Below, in pieces: positions 18,463 to 25,816 of a stretch of 64,000 nucleotides of DNA. Origin of the DNA: Phytohabitans aurantiacus (GTDB taxonomy: Bacteria > Actinomycetota > Actinomycetes > Mycobacteriales > Micromonosporaceae); contig NZ_BSDI01000004.1 of the NCBI RefSeq assembly GCF_027923225.1, forward strand, positions 307,276 to 371,275, given 5' to 3'. Below the pieces are notes generated by a model. The model saw nothing but the letters and a program-made list of their open reading frames with translations. It was not told where the DNA came from and did no database searches. Position numbers and translations under genes: made by a program. The stretch's first letter is position 1; each line of letters starts with the position of its first letter.

Positions 18463-18472
18463 ATTTCGTTGC
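18463..18472. promoter_or_regulatory. Second copy of the candidate Lrp-family motif, in front of the aminotransferase gene
   Basis: ATTTCGTTGC is the exact complement of the motif at 17944-17953. It lies 6 nt after the regulator stop and about 65 nt before the aminotransferase start. A chance 10-bp match between two intergenic regions of this size is unlikely (of the order of a few percent or less). Confidence 0.4.
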
Positions 18473-18536
18473 GTGTTTGTGCTTGAGCGACGAGATCCCT
18501 TGCCTCTCCCGCTTGAGGTATGCGGTAATCGTTGGC

Positions 18537-19883
18537 ATGGGGAACGCCACTGATCACCTCTGGATGCACTTCACCCGGATGGCGAGCTACCGCGACGGGG
18601 AGGTGCCCACGATCGTCCGCGGCGAGGGCGCCTACGTCTGGGACGCCCAGGGTCGCCGGTACCTCGACGGGCTCGCCGGGCTCTTCGTGGTCAACGCCGG
18701 CCACGGGCGCACCGAGCTCGCCGAGGCGGCCGCCAAACAGGCCGCCGAGCTGGCGTTCTTCCCCCTCTGGTCGTACGCGCACCCGTCCGCGATCGAGCTG
18801 GCCGAGCGCATCGCCACGCTGGCACCGGGCGATCTCAACCGGGTCTTCTTCACCACCGGCGGCTCGGAAGCCGTCGAGGCGGCATGGAAGCTGGCCCGCG
18901 CCTACTACAAGCGGGTCGGCAAGCCCACCAAACACAAGGTGGTCAGCCGGTTCATCGCGTACCACGGGACGTCGATGGGCGCGCTGTCGATCACCGGGTT
19001 GCCGGGCATCAAGAGCGACTTCGAGCCCCTGGTACCGGGCGGGATCAAGGTGCCGAACACGAACTTCTACCGGGCACCGGAGCACGGCGACGACCTGGAG
19101 GCGTTCGGTCGCTGGGCGGCCGACGAGATCGCCCGCGCCATCGAGCGCGAGGGGGCGGACACGGTCGCGGCGGTCTTTCTGGAGCCGGTCCAGAACTCTG
19201 GGGGCTGCTTCCCGCCGCCGCCCGGGTACTTCCAGCGGGTACGCGAGATCTGCGACGAGTACGACGTACTGCTCGTCTCCGACGAGGTGATCTGCTCGTG
19301 GGGGCGGCTCGGCGCGTACTTCGGCGCGGAGCGGTACGGGTACCAGCCAGACATCATCACCACCGCCAAGGCGCTCACGTCGGGGTACTCGCCGCTCGGC
19401 GCGATGATCGCCTCCGACCGGCTGATCGAGCCGTTCCTCGCCGAACAGGGCATGTTCGCGCACGGGGTGACGTTTGGCGGGCACCCCGTCTCGTGCGCGG
19501 TCGCCCTGGCGAACCTCGACATCTTCGCTCGCGAAGACCTCGTGGGCCACGTCCGCTCCAATGAGGACGCGTTCCGATCCACATTGTCCCGTCTGAGCGA
19601 CCTGCCGATCGTCGGGGACATCCGGGGCGATGGGTACTTCTACGGGATCGAACTGGTCAAGGACAAGGCGACCCGGGAGACGTTCGACGACGCCGAGTCC
19701 GAGCGGTTGCTGCGCGGCTTCCTCTCCACCGCGCTCTTCCAGGCCGGCCTGTACTGCCGTGCGGACGACCGCGGCGACCCCGTCGTGCAGCTCGCGCCGC
19801 CACTCATCGCCGAGCAGCCGCAGTTCGACGAGATGGAGCAGATCCTGCGGGCCGTGCTGACGGAGGCGTGGCAACGACTGTGA
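18537..19883 (+). CDS. Class III (omega) aminotransferase, putrescine/diamine type
   Basis: 448 residues. The fold-type I aminotransferase landmarks are present: FFTTGGSEAVEAAWKLAR (phosphate-binding turn), SDEVICSWGRLG, and the PLP lysine in TTAKALTSGYSP at about Lys278. The YVWDAQGRRYLDGLAGLFVVNAG-type N-terminus (in two parts, GRRYLDGLAG and LFVVNAG) is typical of putrescine/omega-amino acid transaminases. The ATG at 18537 lacks a good ribosome site at proper spacing; GAGG lies 18 nt upstream, so the start is slightly uncertain. The gene overlaps the following oxidase gene. Confidence 0.88.
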   Translation: MGNATDHLWMHFTRMASYRDGEVPTIVRGEGAYVWDAQGRRYLDGLAGLFVVNAGHGRTELAEAAAKQAAELAFFPLWSYAHPSAIELAERIATLAPGDLNRVFFTTGGSEAVEAAWKLARAYYKRVGKPTKHKVVSRFIAYHGTSMGALSITGLPGIKSDFEPLVPGGIKVPNTNFYRAPEHGDDLEAFGRWAADEIARAIEREGADTVAAVFLEPVQNSGGCFPPPPGYFQRVREICDEYDVLLVSDEVICSWGRLGAYFGAERYGYQPDIITTAKALTSGYSPLGAMIASDRLIEPFLAEQGMFAHGVTFGGHPVSCAVALANLDIFAREDLVGHVRSNEDAFRSTLSRLSDLPIVGDIRGDGYFYGIELVKDKATRETFDDAESERLLRGFLSTALFQAGLYCRADDRGDPVVQLAPPLIAEQPQFDEMEQILRAVLTEAWQRL

Positions 19884-21160
19884 ACCTCTGGCTGTCCACA
19901 GTGGGCTCTCTGGAGCCCCGGCCATCGCTGCCGGGGCCGATCGTCGCCGACGTCGCGATCGTCGGCGCCGGATACACGGGGCTGTGGACGGCGTACTACC
20001 TGGCGCGCGCCGAGCCGTCGCTGCGGATCGCCGTACTGGAGAAGGAGTACGCCGGGTTCGGGGCGTCCGGGCGCAACGGGGGCTGGTGCTCCGCGCTCTT
20101 CCCCACGCCCGCGTCACTGCTCGCTCGCCAGCACGGCAGGGCGGGCGTCGTGGCGATGAGGCGGGCGATGGAAGCCACTGTGGACGAAGTGGGGCGGGTG
20201 GCGGTCGCCGAAGACATCGACTGCGACTGGGCCAAGGGCGGCACGGTGACGCTGGCCCGGACGCCCGCACAGCTGCGCCGCGCCGAGGCTGCCGTACAGG
20301 AAGCCGACGACCTGGTGCTCCTCAGCGCCGACGAAGCCGCGAAGCGGTGCGGCGCCACGCGGGTGCTCGGCGGCACGTACACGCCCAACTGCGCGGCCAT
20401 CCACCCGGCTCGGCTGGTGCGCGGTCTCGCACGGGCGGTCGAGGACCGTGGCGTCACGATCTATGAGGGCACGCCGGCACTGCGGCTGCGCAAGGGCGCC
20501 GTCGACACGCCCGCCGGCACGGTACGGGCACCCGTCGTCATCCGCGCCACGGAGGCGTACACGCCGGAGCTGCCCGGGATGCGGCGGGCGATCGCGCCGA
20601 TCTACTCGCTGATCGTGGCGACACCGCCGTTGCCGGACTCGTTCTGGGCGGACGCGGGACTGGCCGAGCGGGAGACGTTCTCCGACTTCCGGCGGCTGAT
20701 CATCTACGGGCAGCGGACCGCCGACAACCGGCTTGTCTTCGGCGGGCGCGGGGCGCCGTACCACTTCGGGTCGCGGACACGGCCGGCGTACGACCGGGAG
20801 CCGCGCGTCTTCGCGGGACTGCGCCGCACGCTGGCGGAGCTGTTTCCGGCGCTCGGCACCGTGCCCATCACGCACGCGTGGGGCGGTGCGGTGGGCATCC
20901 CCGCGGACTGGTCGGCCTCGGTGGGGCTCGACCGCACCACCGGGCTCGGCTGGGCGGGTGGGTACGTCGGCGACGGTGTCGGCACCGCCAACCTCGCTGG
21001 GCGTACCCTCGCCGACCTGGTCCTCGACGTCGACAGCGAGCTAACCGCGCTGCCCTGGGTGGGGCACCGGTCGCCGCGCTGGGCGCCCGAGCCGCTGCGC
21101 TGGGTCGGCGTCAACGCCGTCCGCAAGCTCGTCACCTGGGCCGACGCCGCCCGTCTTTAG
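19880..21160 (+). CDS. FAD-dependent amine oxidoreductase, PuuB-like (gamma-glutamylputrescine oxidase type)
   Basis: 426 residues. An N-terminal FAD-binding motif VAIVGAGYTGLWTAYYLA (residues ~22-39) and a DAO-type C-terminal half with GWAGGYVGDGVGTANLAGR mark the DAO/GlpO family; the best-fitting functional subgroup is the gamma-glutamylputrescine oxidoreductase type. GTG at 19880 overlaps the aminotransferase stop (GTGA); a GTG at 19868 would add four residues, and GGAGG at 19862-19866 is too close to that one. Together with the aminotransferase it probably oxidises imported polyamines. The stop overlaps that of the convergent binding-protein gene by 4 nt. Confidence 0.8.
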   Translation: MNLWLSTVGSLEPRPSLPGPIVADVAIVGAGYTGLWTAYYLARAEPSLRIAVLEKEYAGFGASGRNGGWCSALFPTPASLLARQHGRAGVVAMRRAMEATVDEVGRVAVAEDIDCDWAKGGTVTLARTPAQLRRAEAAVQEADDLVLLSADEAAKRCGATRVLGGTYTPNCAAIHPARLVRGLARAVEDRGVTIYEGTPALRLRKGAVDTPAGTVRAPVVIRATEAYTPELPGMRRAIAPIYSLIVATPPLPDSFWADAGLAERETFSDFRRLIIYGQRTADNRLVFGGRGAPYHFGSRTRPAYDREPRVFAGLRRTLAELFPALGTVPITHAWGGAVGIPADWSASVGLDRTTGLGWAGGYVGDGVGTANLAGRTLADLVLDVDSELTALPWVGHRSPRWAPEPLRWVGVNAVRKLVTWADAARL

Positions 21161-22140
21161 GCGACTCGCTTGAAGGCGGTGAGCTTCGAGGCCAGGTCGC
21201 GCAGGGTCGGGGCGAACGCGGCCCACGTCGACGGGGTCTCCGGGTTCCAGGCCAACGCCTGGTTGGCCTTGATCGCCGGCAGGCTGGCCACCGTCGGGTA
21301 CCTGGCCAGGTCGGTGGTGAAGTACGAGGCGTTGCGGGAGTCGTAGAGCAGCACGTCGATCGGGTACTTGCCGGCCTGCTCCCAGGACAGCACCTCCCAG
21401 TGGGGCTCAGCCGCCGGCACGGACGGCTGGACGAACGGGACGCCCTGGTTCTGGAGGTACGCGAGATCCGAGAAAATCTTGGCGTTGCCGAGGTAGAGGT
21501 TGTCCTTGTTGCCGCTGACGAACGCGACCCTCAGGTCGGGCCTCGCCTTCGCGGCGTCCGCCAGCGCCTTGCTCGCCGCCTCGAACTCCGCCTTCGCCGC
21601 CTGCGATGCCGTGAGATCGGCCCCGAGCGAGACAGCCAGATCGGCGAACCGGTTGATCACCTTATCGACCGGCACCTCGTACTGGTTGATCCCGACCGTC
21701 GGGCAGAGCGGCTCGATCTTGCTGACCGCCTCGTCTGGCACGTACCAGAGCTGGCCCTTGGTCTGCATCGGCGCCACCAGCAGGTCGGGCTGGAGCGCCG
21801 CGAGCTTTTCGATGTTGAAGTCGCCCCAGGTCTGGCCGACCCAGGTGAGCGAAGCCGTGTCGACGTTGCCCTTGAGGATCTCCGACGCGTTCGTCTCGCC
21901 GAAGGTGCCCACCGGCCGCAGGCCGAAGTCCCAGAGCGTCGCGGCGGCGCTGATCTGAGCGACGATCTTGGTGGGGCGGCTGTCCTTGGTGGCCTTGGTG
22001 CCGCGGTCGTCGGTGAACTCCCACGGCCCACCGCCCTGCGCGCCGCTCCCGCTGCCGCCCTCATCCTCCGAGCCGCAACCAGCGAGCACGAATAGCGCCG
22101 CGCTCCCGACCAGCAGACCTCGCCGACTCAGTCCAGTCAT
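21157..22140 (-). CDS. Iron-siderophore ABC transporter substrate-binding lipoprotein
   Basis: 327 residues. A Tat-like SRRGLL (5-10), a hydrophobic core and the lipobox LAGC (Cys22) precede a PBP2/FecB-type helical-backbone domain with paired lobes (KIVAQISAAATLWDFGLRPVG in two parts, LLVAPMQTKGQLWYV). It binds ferric siderophore outside the membrane and feeds the divergent FecCD permeases. The iron box begins on the first base of the start codon, so a repressor there would block this gene and the permeases together. Confidence 0.85.
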   Translation of the reverse strand: MTGLSRRGLLVGSAALFVLAGCGSEDEGGSGSGAQGGGPWEFTDDRGTKATKDSRPTKIVAQISAAATLWDFGLRPVGTFGETNASEILKGNVDTASLTWVGQTWGDFNIEKLAALQPDLLVAPMQTKGQLWYVPDEAVSKIEPLCPTVGINQYEVPVDKVINRFADLAVSLGADLTASQAAKAEFEAASKALADAAKARPDLRVAFVSGNKDNLYLGNAKIFSDLAYLQNQGVPFVQPSVPAAEPHWEVLSWEQAGKYPIDVLLYDSRNASYFTTDLARYPTVASLPAIKANQALAWNPETPSTWAAFAPTLRDLASKLTAFKRVA

Positions 22141-22158
22141 TAGGGCAGGCTAAGCTAA
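22140..22158. promoter_or_regulatory. Iron box (IdeR/DmdR1-type operator)
   Basis: TTAGGGCAGGCTAAGCTAA matches the actinobacterial iron-box consensus TTAGGTTAGGCTAACCTAA at 16 of 19 positions. It lies between the divergent binding-protein and permease genes and touches the binding-protein start codon. IdeR/DmdR1 bound to Fe2+ represses siderophore uptake genes, so both directions should be induced by iron limitation. Confidence 0.85.
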
Positions 22159-22187
22159 GTCGCCACCACGTGTCGAGGAGGGATCTT

Positions 22188-23201
22188 GTGACCGGGACCG
22201 CAGCTCGCCGGCTCCTCCTCGGGATGGTCGGCGCTGTGGTGGCGCTAGCGGCCGTCACCGCCACGTCGATCGCCGTCGGCTCCAAGTCCATCCCGCTCGG
22301 CACCGTCGTGACGGCCATGACCAGCTACAACGGCACCCTCGACGACCACGTGATCGTGCACGACCTGCGGCTGCCGCGCACGCTGCTCGGGCTCGCCGTC
22401 GGCGCCGCGCTCGGCCTCGCCGGCACGCTCATCCAGGCCCTCACCCGCAACCCGCTCGCCGACCCGGGCATCCTCGGCATCAACGAGGGCGCGGCGCTCG
22501 GCGTGGTCGTTTCGGTCGCGGTCACGGGCCTCACAAGCCCTCTCGGGTACATCTGGTTCGCGTTCGCCGGCGCGGCGGTGAGCGCTGTCATGGTGTACGC
22601 CGTCGGCGCGCGCGGTCGAGAAGGCGCCAGCCCCGTGCGGCTGGTACTGGCCGGCATCGCGTTCACGTACGTGTTGCACGGAATCACGTTCGCGATCCTG
22701 CTGACCGACACCGCCGCGTTCGACCGGTGGCGCAACTGGTCGGCCGGATCGCTGGCCGCCGCCGACCCCGACGCGCTGATGGGTGTACTGCCGTTCCTCG
22801 CCGTCGGGGCGCTGCTGGCCCTTGCCCTCTCCCGCTCACTCAACGCGCTCGCCCTCGGTGACGAGGCAGGGCAGGCGCTCGGTGTGCACCGTGGACGCAC
22901 GCGGCTCCTGGGCGCCGTCGCGGTGACCCTGCTGTGTGGGGCGGCCACCGCAGCCGCTGGCCCCATCGGATTCGTGGGCCTCATGGTGCCGTACCTCGCC
23001 CGCATGATCACTGGACCCGACTACCGCTGGCTGTTGCCGTACTCCCTCGTCCTCGCCCCGATCCTCGTGCTCGGTGCCGACATCCTCGGCCGCGTGCTCG
23101 CGCGCCCCAGCGAGATCGGCGTCGGCGTGATCACCGCGTTCGTCGGTGCGCCCCTGCTCATCGCCATGGTCCGCCGCCGGGGAAGGTTGCCCCAGTTATG
23201 A
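22188..23201 (+). CDS. FecCD-family iron-siderophore permease, first subunit
   Basis: 337 residues, about nine or ten membrane segments, with the FecCD hallmarks LRLPRTLLGLAVGAALGLAG near the N-terminus and GPIGFVGLMVPYLAR near residue 265. The GTG at 22188 was chosen because GAGGAGG lies 6 nt upstream; a GTG at 22170 has no site. It forms the membrane pore with the next gene. The gene follows the iron box at 29 nt. Confidence 0.9.
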   Translation: MTGTAARRLLLGMVGAVVALAAVTATSIAVGSKSIPLGTVVTAMTSYNGTLDDHVIVHDLRLPRTLLGLAVGAALGLAGTLIQALTRNPLADPGILGINEGAALGVVVSVAVTGLTSPLGYIWFAFAGAAVSAVMVYAVGARGREGASPVRLVLAGIAFTYVLHGITFAILLTDTAAFDRWRNWSAGSLAAADPDALMGVLPFLAVGALLALALSRSLNALALGDEAGQALGVHRGRTRLLGAVAVTLLCGAATAAAGPIGFVGLMVPYLARMITGPDYRWLLPYSLVLAPILVLGADILGRVLARPSEIGVGVITAFVGAPLLIAMVRRRGRLPQL

Positions 23202-23211
23202 GGACACGGCT

Positions 23212-24210
23212 ATGAGGACTGTCCGCCCAGCCGTCGTAGGCGGCATCCTGCTGGCGCTCTGCGCGGCCGTCGCGGTGGTCGCCCTCGGCACCGGCGACTA
23301 CCCCATCTCGCCCGGCGGAGTACTGCGGACGCTGGTCGGCGCCGGCACCCCGGCGACCGACTACATCGTGCTCGACCTGCGGCTGCCCCGCGTACTGACC
23401 GCACTCGCCGTCGGAGCCGCGCTGGGCGCCAGCGGGGCGCTCTTCCAGAGCCTGACCCGCAACCCGCTGGGCAGCCCTGACGTGGTCGGCTTCACGACCG
23501 GCGCCAGCACCGGCGCGCTCGTGATGATCATCCTGGTCGGTGGCGGCCTGGCGCAGGTGGCGCTCGGCGCGATCGTGGGCGGTACCCTCGCCGCCGCGGC
23601 GGTCTACGTCCTCGCGTACCGGGGCGAAGCGCACGGCGACCGCCTGGTGATCATTGGGGTGGGCGTACAGGCGCTGCTCAGCGCCGCGATCACGTACCTG
23701 CTGGTGCGCGCCGACATCGTCGACGCGCAGCGGGCCGCGCTGTGGCTGATGGGCAGCCTCAACGCCCGCTCCTGGGGGCACGTGGTGATCGCCGGCAGCG
23801 CCGTCGTGGTGCTCCTGCCCGTGGCGCTGCTGCTCGCCCAGCGCGCCCTGATCCTCGAAATGGGAGACGAGACCGCGCGAGCCCTGGGCGTACCGGTGGA
23901 GCGCGCACGGCTGGCGCTGATCGCCACCGCCGTCGGGCTGGCCGCCGCCGGTACCGCGGCCGCTGGTCCGGTCGCGTTCGTGGCGCTCGCCGCACCCCAG
24001 CTCGCCCGGCGCCTGACCCGCGCGTCCGGCCCGAACACCGTGCCGTCGGCGGTGACGGGCGCGGCGCTGCTGCTGGTGAGCGACTTGGTCGCACAGCGCG
24101 CCCTGGCTCCCACGCAGCTCCCGGTCGGCGTCGTGACGGCTTGCCTGGGCGGCGCGTACCTGATCTGGCTACTGGGCTGGCGCCGCCGCGTCCGCGCGAC
24201 CACTGCGTGA
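23212..24210 (+). CDS. FecCD-family iron-siderophore permease, second subunit
   Basis: 332 residues, about nine or ten membrane segments, with LRLPRVLTALAVGAALGASG and the GPVAFVALAAPQLARRL loop. The ATG at 23212 has GAGGA at 7 nt; the frame continues upstream to 23146 inside the first permease gene but without reason to start there. The pair would need an ATPase of the FecE/FepC type, and none is encoded here: the next gene is DUF3499 on the other strand. Confidence 0.9.
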   Translation: MRTVRPAVVGGILLALCAAVAVVALGTGDYPISPGGVLRTLVGAGTPATDYIVLDLRLPRVLTALAVGAALGASGALFQSLTRNPLGSPDVVGFTTGASTGALVMIILVGGGLAQVALGAIVGGTLAAAAVYVLAYRGEAHGDRLVIIGVGVQALLSAAITYLLVRADIVDAQRAALWLMGSLNARSWGHVVIAGSAVVVLLPVALLLAQRALILEMGDETARALGVPVERARLALIATAVGLAAAGTAAAGPVAFVALAAPQLARRLTRASGPNTVPSAVTGAALLLVSDLVAQRALAPTQLPVGVVTACLGGAYLIWLLGWRRRVRATTA

Positions 24211-24218
24211 CCCTCTCT

Positions 24219-24274
24219 CGTGATCAGGGCGTCCCTCAAGTCGCTCTAACGACTTCAGGGACGCCCTGATCACG
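24219..24274 (-). repeat. Palindromic 3'-end element, copy 1 (bidirectional terminator)
   Basis: Two 25-nt arms (24219-24243, 24250-24274) with one C-C mismatch and the 6-nt loop CTCTAA. The core is TGATCAGGGCGTCCCT then AAGTCG. Reading the loop as TTAGAG puts the element on the minus strand. It lies 8 nt after the permease stop and 11 nt from the DUF3499 stop, where convergent transcription must be terminated. Confidence 0.85.
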
Positions 24275-24285
24275 AAGGAAGGGGG

Positions 24286-24654
24286 TTAGTGAGCTGGGGG
24301 GATCACGCGGAGGTGGCCGCGGCGGCCCTGCTGGTGGGGGTGCGGGTGCGGATCGGGGAGTTCCTCGTCGTGCCGCTGTACTGGGCGAGCGGCCTCACGC
24401 ACGGCCTCGGCCAGCGCGACCAGGTCGTCGGTGGTCGGGGGCGGGGGCGCGAACTCGCCGTCGTGCCGCACCAGCTCCCATCCGCGCGGGGCGGTCAGGC
24501 TGCGGGCATGCTGCTCACATAGGTCGTATGTGTGCGGCTCCGCAAATGCCGCCAAAGGCCCCACAACAGCCGTGCTGTCGTTGTAGACATAGGTCAACGT
24601 GGCGACGGCTTGGCGGGGGCAGCCGTTTCGGGAGCAGCGCCGTGGTGACCTCAC
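24286..24654 (-). CDS. DUF3499 family protein
   Basis: 122 residues. Cys7, Cys12 and a DLCEQHARSL motif (Cys46, His49) could form a small metal site, followed by an acidic region and a His/Pro-rich tail (DPHPHPHQQ). The family is actinobacterial and of unknown function; the M. tuberculosis relative is next to the same metallopeptidase-like gene, as here. The GTG start has no close ribosome site (AGGAGAG is 11-17 nt upstream). Confidence 0.8.
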   Translation of the reverse strand: MRSPRRCSRNGCPRQAVATLTYVYNDSTAVVGPLAAFAEPHTYDLCEQHARSLTAPRGWELVRHDGEFAPPPPTTDDLVALAEAVREAARPVQRHDEELPDPHPHPHQQGRRGHLRVIPPAH

Positions 24655-24743
24655 GGCGGCACGTTATCTCTCCTACCCGCTTCAGCGCTCAGGATGGCGC
24701 TGCGACACGCCGGCCGCGTGAGTTGGTCGGCGCCGAGTGCGAC

Positions 24744-24749
24744 TACATT
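24744..24749 (+). promoter_or_regulatory. -10 box of a likely leaderless promoter (metallopeptidase-like gene)
   Basis: TACATT ends exactly 6 nt before the GTG start at 24756, the spacing of leaderless transcripts. A TTGGTC (24723-24728) could serve as -35, though the 15-nt spacer is short. Confidence 0.45.
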
Positions 24750-24755
24750 CTTGAC

Positions 24756-25205
24756 GTGAGCAGTCCCGAACCTCGGCGCCCGGGCGCCGGTCGCCGCACC
24801 CATCGTGACCGGCACGGGCGCGGCCTGCGTGGCCGCCTGGTGCCGGCGACCGTGCCGCTGGCCCGCACCAAGGCGGAGATCTTTGACGATCTTGTGCTCG
24901 ACACGGTCGAGAGCCTGGAACGGCGGTTCGCCAAAGAGCTGGCCGGTGTCGAGTTCGCGGTCGAAGATGTGCCGCCAGATCTGAACGTCTACGACTCTGA
25001 CGTGCTCGAAGACGGCGAGGTGCCGCTGGCCAGGCTGCTGCCGGCGCGTCCCGGGCGGCAGGAGGTGCCGCCCCGGATCGTGCTCTACCGCCGTCCGCTG
25101 GAGTTCCGGGCCATGGATCGTGACGACCTGGCCGATTTGGTGCATGACGTGATCATCGAACAGGTCGCGAACCTGCTCGGTGTGGACCCTGACGAACTAA
25201 CCTGA
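24756..25205 (+). CDS. Metallopeptidase-like protein (MMcp/zincin-like family) with altered HExxH
   Basis: 149 residues. An Arg-rich N-terminus (RDRHGRGLRGRL) is followed by a minimal zincin-like domain. The conserved motif, HEVVVE in Streptomyces relatives as I recall them, reads HDVIIE at 130-135 here, so the usual HExxH zinc site is absent and catalysis is doubtful. The GTG at 24756 is preceded by a -10-like box at leaderless spacing and no ribosome site. Divergent from DUF3499, an arrangement shared with M. tuberculosis Rv3258c/Rv3259. Confidence 0.75.
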   Translation: MSSPEPRRPGAGRRTHRDRHGRGLRGRLVPATVPLARTKAEIFDDLVLDTVESLERRFAKELAGVEFAVEDVPPDLNVYDSDVLEDGEVPLARLLPARPGRQEVPPRIVLYRRPLEFRAMDRDDLADLVHDVIIEQVANLLGVDPDELT

Positions 25206-25290
25206 GCCGGAATTCGGGTCGTTCGCCGTCGTTGGTCGCCACGGGTCCCTTACCGACACAAAGGTCACCTCCCACGCCCCCCGCGGGGTC

Positions 25291-25548
25291 TCAGGCCACC
25301 CGTCGCTTGAGCTTGCGGCGCTCCCGTTCGGAGAGTCCGCCCCAGATGCCAAACCGCTCGTCGTGCCCCAGCGCGTACTCCAGGCACTCGGCCTTGACCT
25401 CGCACCGCGAGCAGATGCGCTTCGCTTCGCGGGTCGATCCGCCCTTTTCCGGGAAAAACGCCTCCGGGTCGGTCTGCGAGCACAGCGCGCGCTCCTGCCA
25501 TTCCGGCGCGTCCCCGATCAGGTCGGCCGCCTCCAGTGGGCCGTCCAT
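25291..25548 (-). CDS. whiB: WhiB-family iron-sulfur regulator, WhiB/WhiB2 type
   Basis: 85 residues. Four cysteines (23, 46, 49, 55) bind a [4Fe-4S] cluster, followed by the GIWGG turn (67-71) and a basic tail KLKRRVA. The segment AFFPEKGGSTREAKR is close to Streptomyces WhiB and mycobacterial WhiB2, which control septation. WhiB-like proteins act by binding the primary sigma factor. The ATG at 25548 has GGAGG at 7 nt; the ATG two codons earlier is too close to it. Position between the metallopeptidase-like gene and F420 genes matches Rv3260c. Confidence 0.9.
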   Translation of the reverse strand: MDGPLEAADLIGDAPEWQERALCSQTDPEAFFPEKGGSTREAKRICSRCEVKAECLEYALGHDERFGIWGGLSERERRKLKRRVA

Positions 25549-25645
25549 CAGCATGCCTCCTTCTTGCGCACCGGCCGCGTTGCCGGCGCAACCCCCCACG
25601 CGGAAGGCGTGTCATTTGTCCGAACAGTGCTGGTTTACCCTATCT

Positions 25646-25682
25646 TATTCGTACAACCGCAGCTCTATTCGAACAACCCCAG
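25646..25682. promoter_or_regulatory. Phased 17-bp direct repeats upstream of whiB
   Basis: Two copies of TATTCGTACAACCGCAG-like sequence (25646-25662 and 25666-25682) differ at two positions and start 20 bp apart, two helical turns. They lie about 100 bp upstream of whiB in an unusually AT-rich stretch. On the whiB strand each reads TTGTNCGAATA, which could overlap -35 elements. Probable regulator binding sites; the regulator is unknown. Confidence 0.5.
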
Positions 25683-25686
25683 TGAA

Positions 25687-25702
25687 ATTACACGCGTGTA
25701 AT
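25687..25702. promoter_or_regulatory. Perfect 16-bp palindrome upstream of whiB
   Basis: ATTACACGCGTGTAAT is fully self-complementary and lies 5 bp from the phased direct repeats, about 140 bp upstream of the whiB start. It looks like a homodimeric regulator site. The fbiC gene ends 115 bp away, pointing toward whiB, so whiB is the likely target. Confidence 0.55.
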
Positions 25703-25816
25703 GCGTGCGTCGTCAAGCGGAACCTGATAAATAGGGTCCGCTTTCCGGCGCGCCGCGGAAGACTCGCGGTACGCCTACCGATTCACCCCCCGCCGGGGTA
25801 ACGCCCCGAGCCGGTA

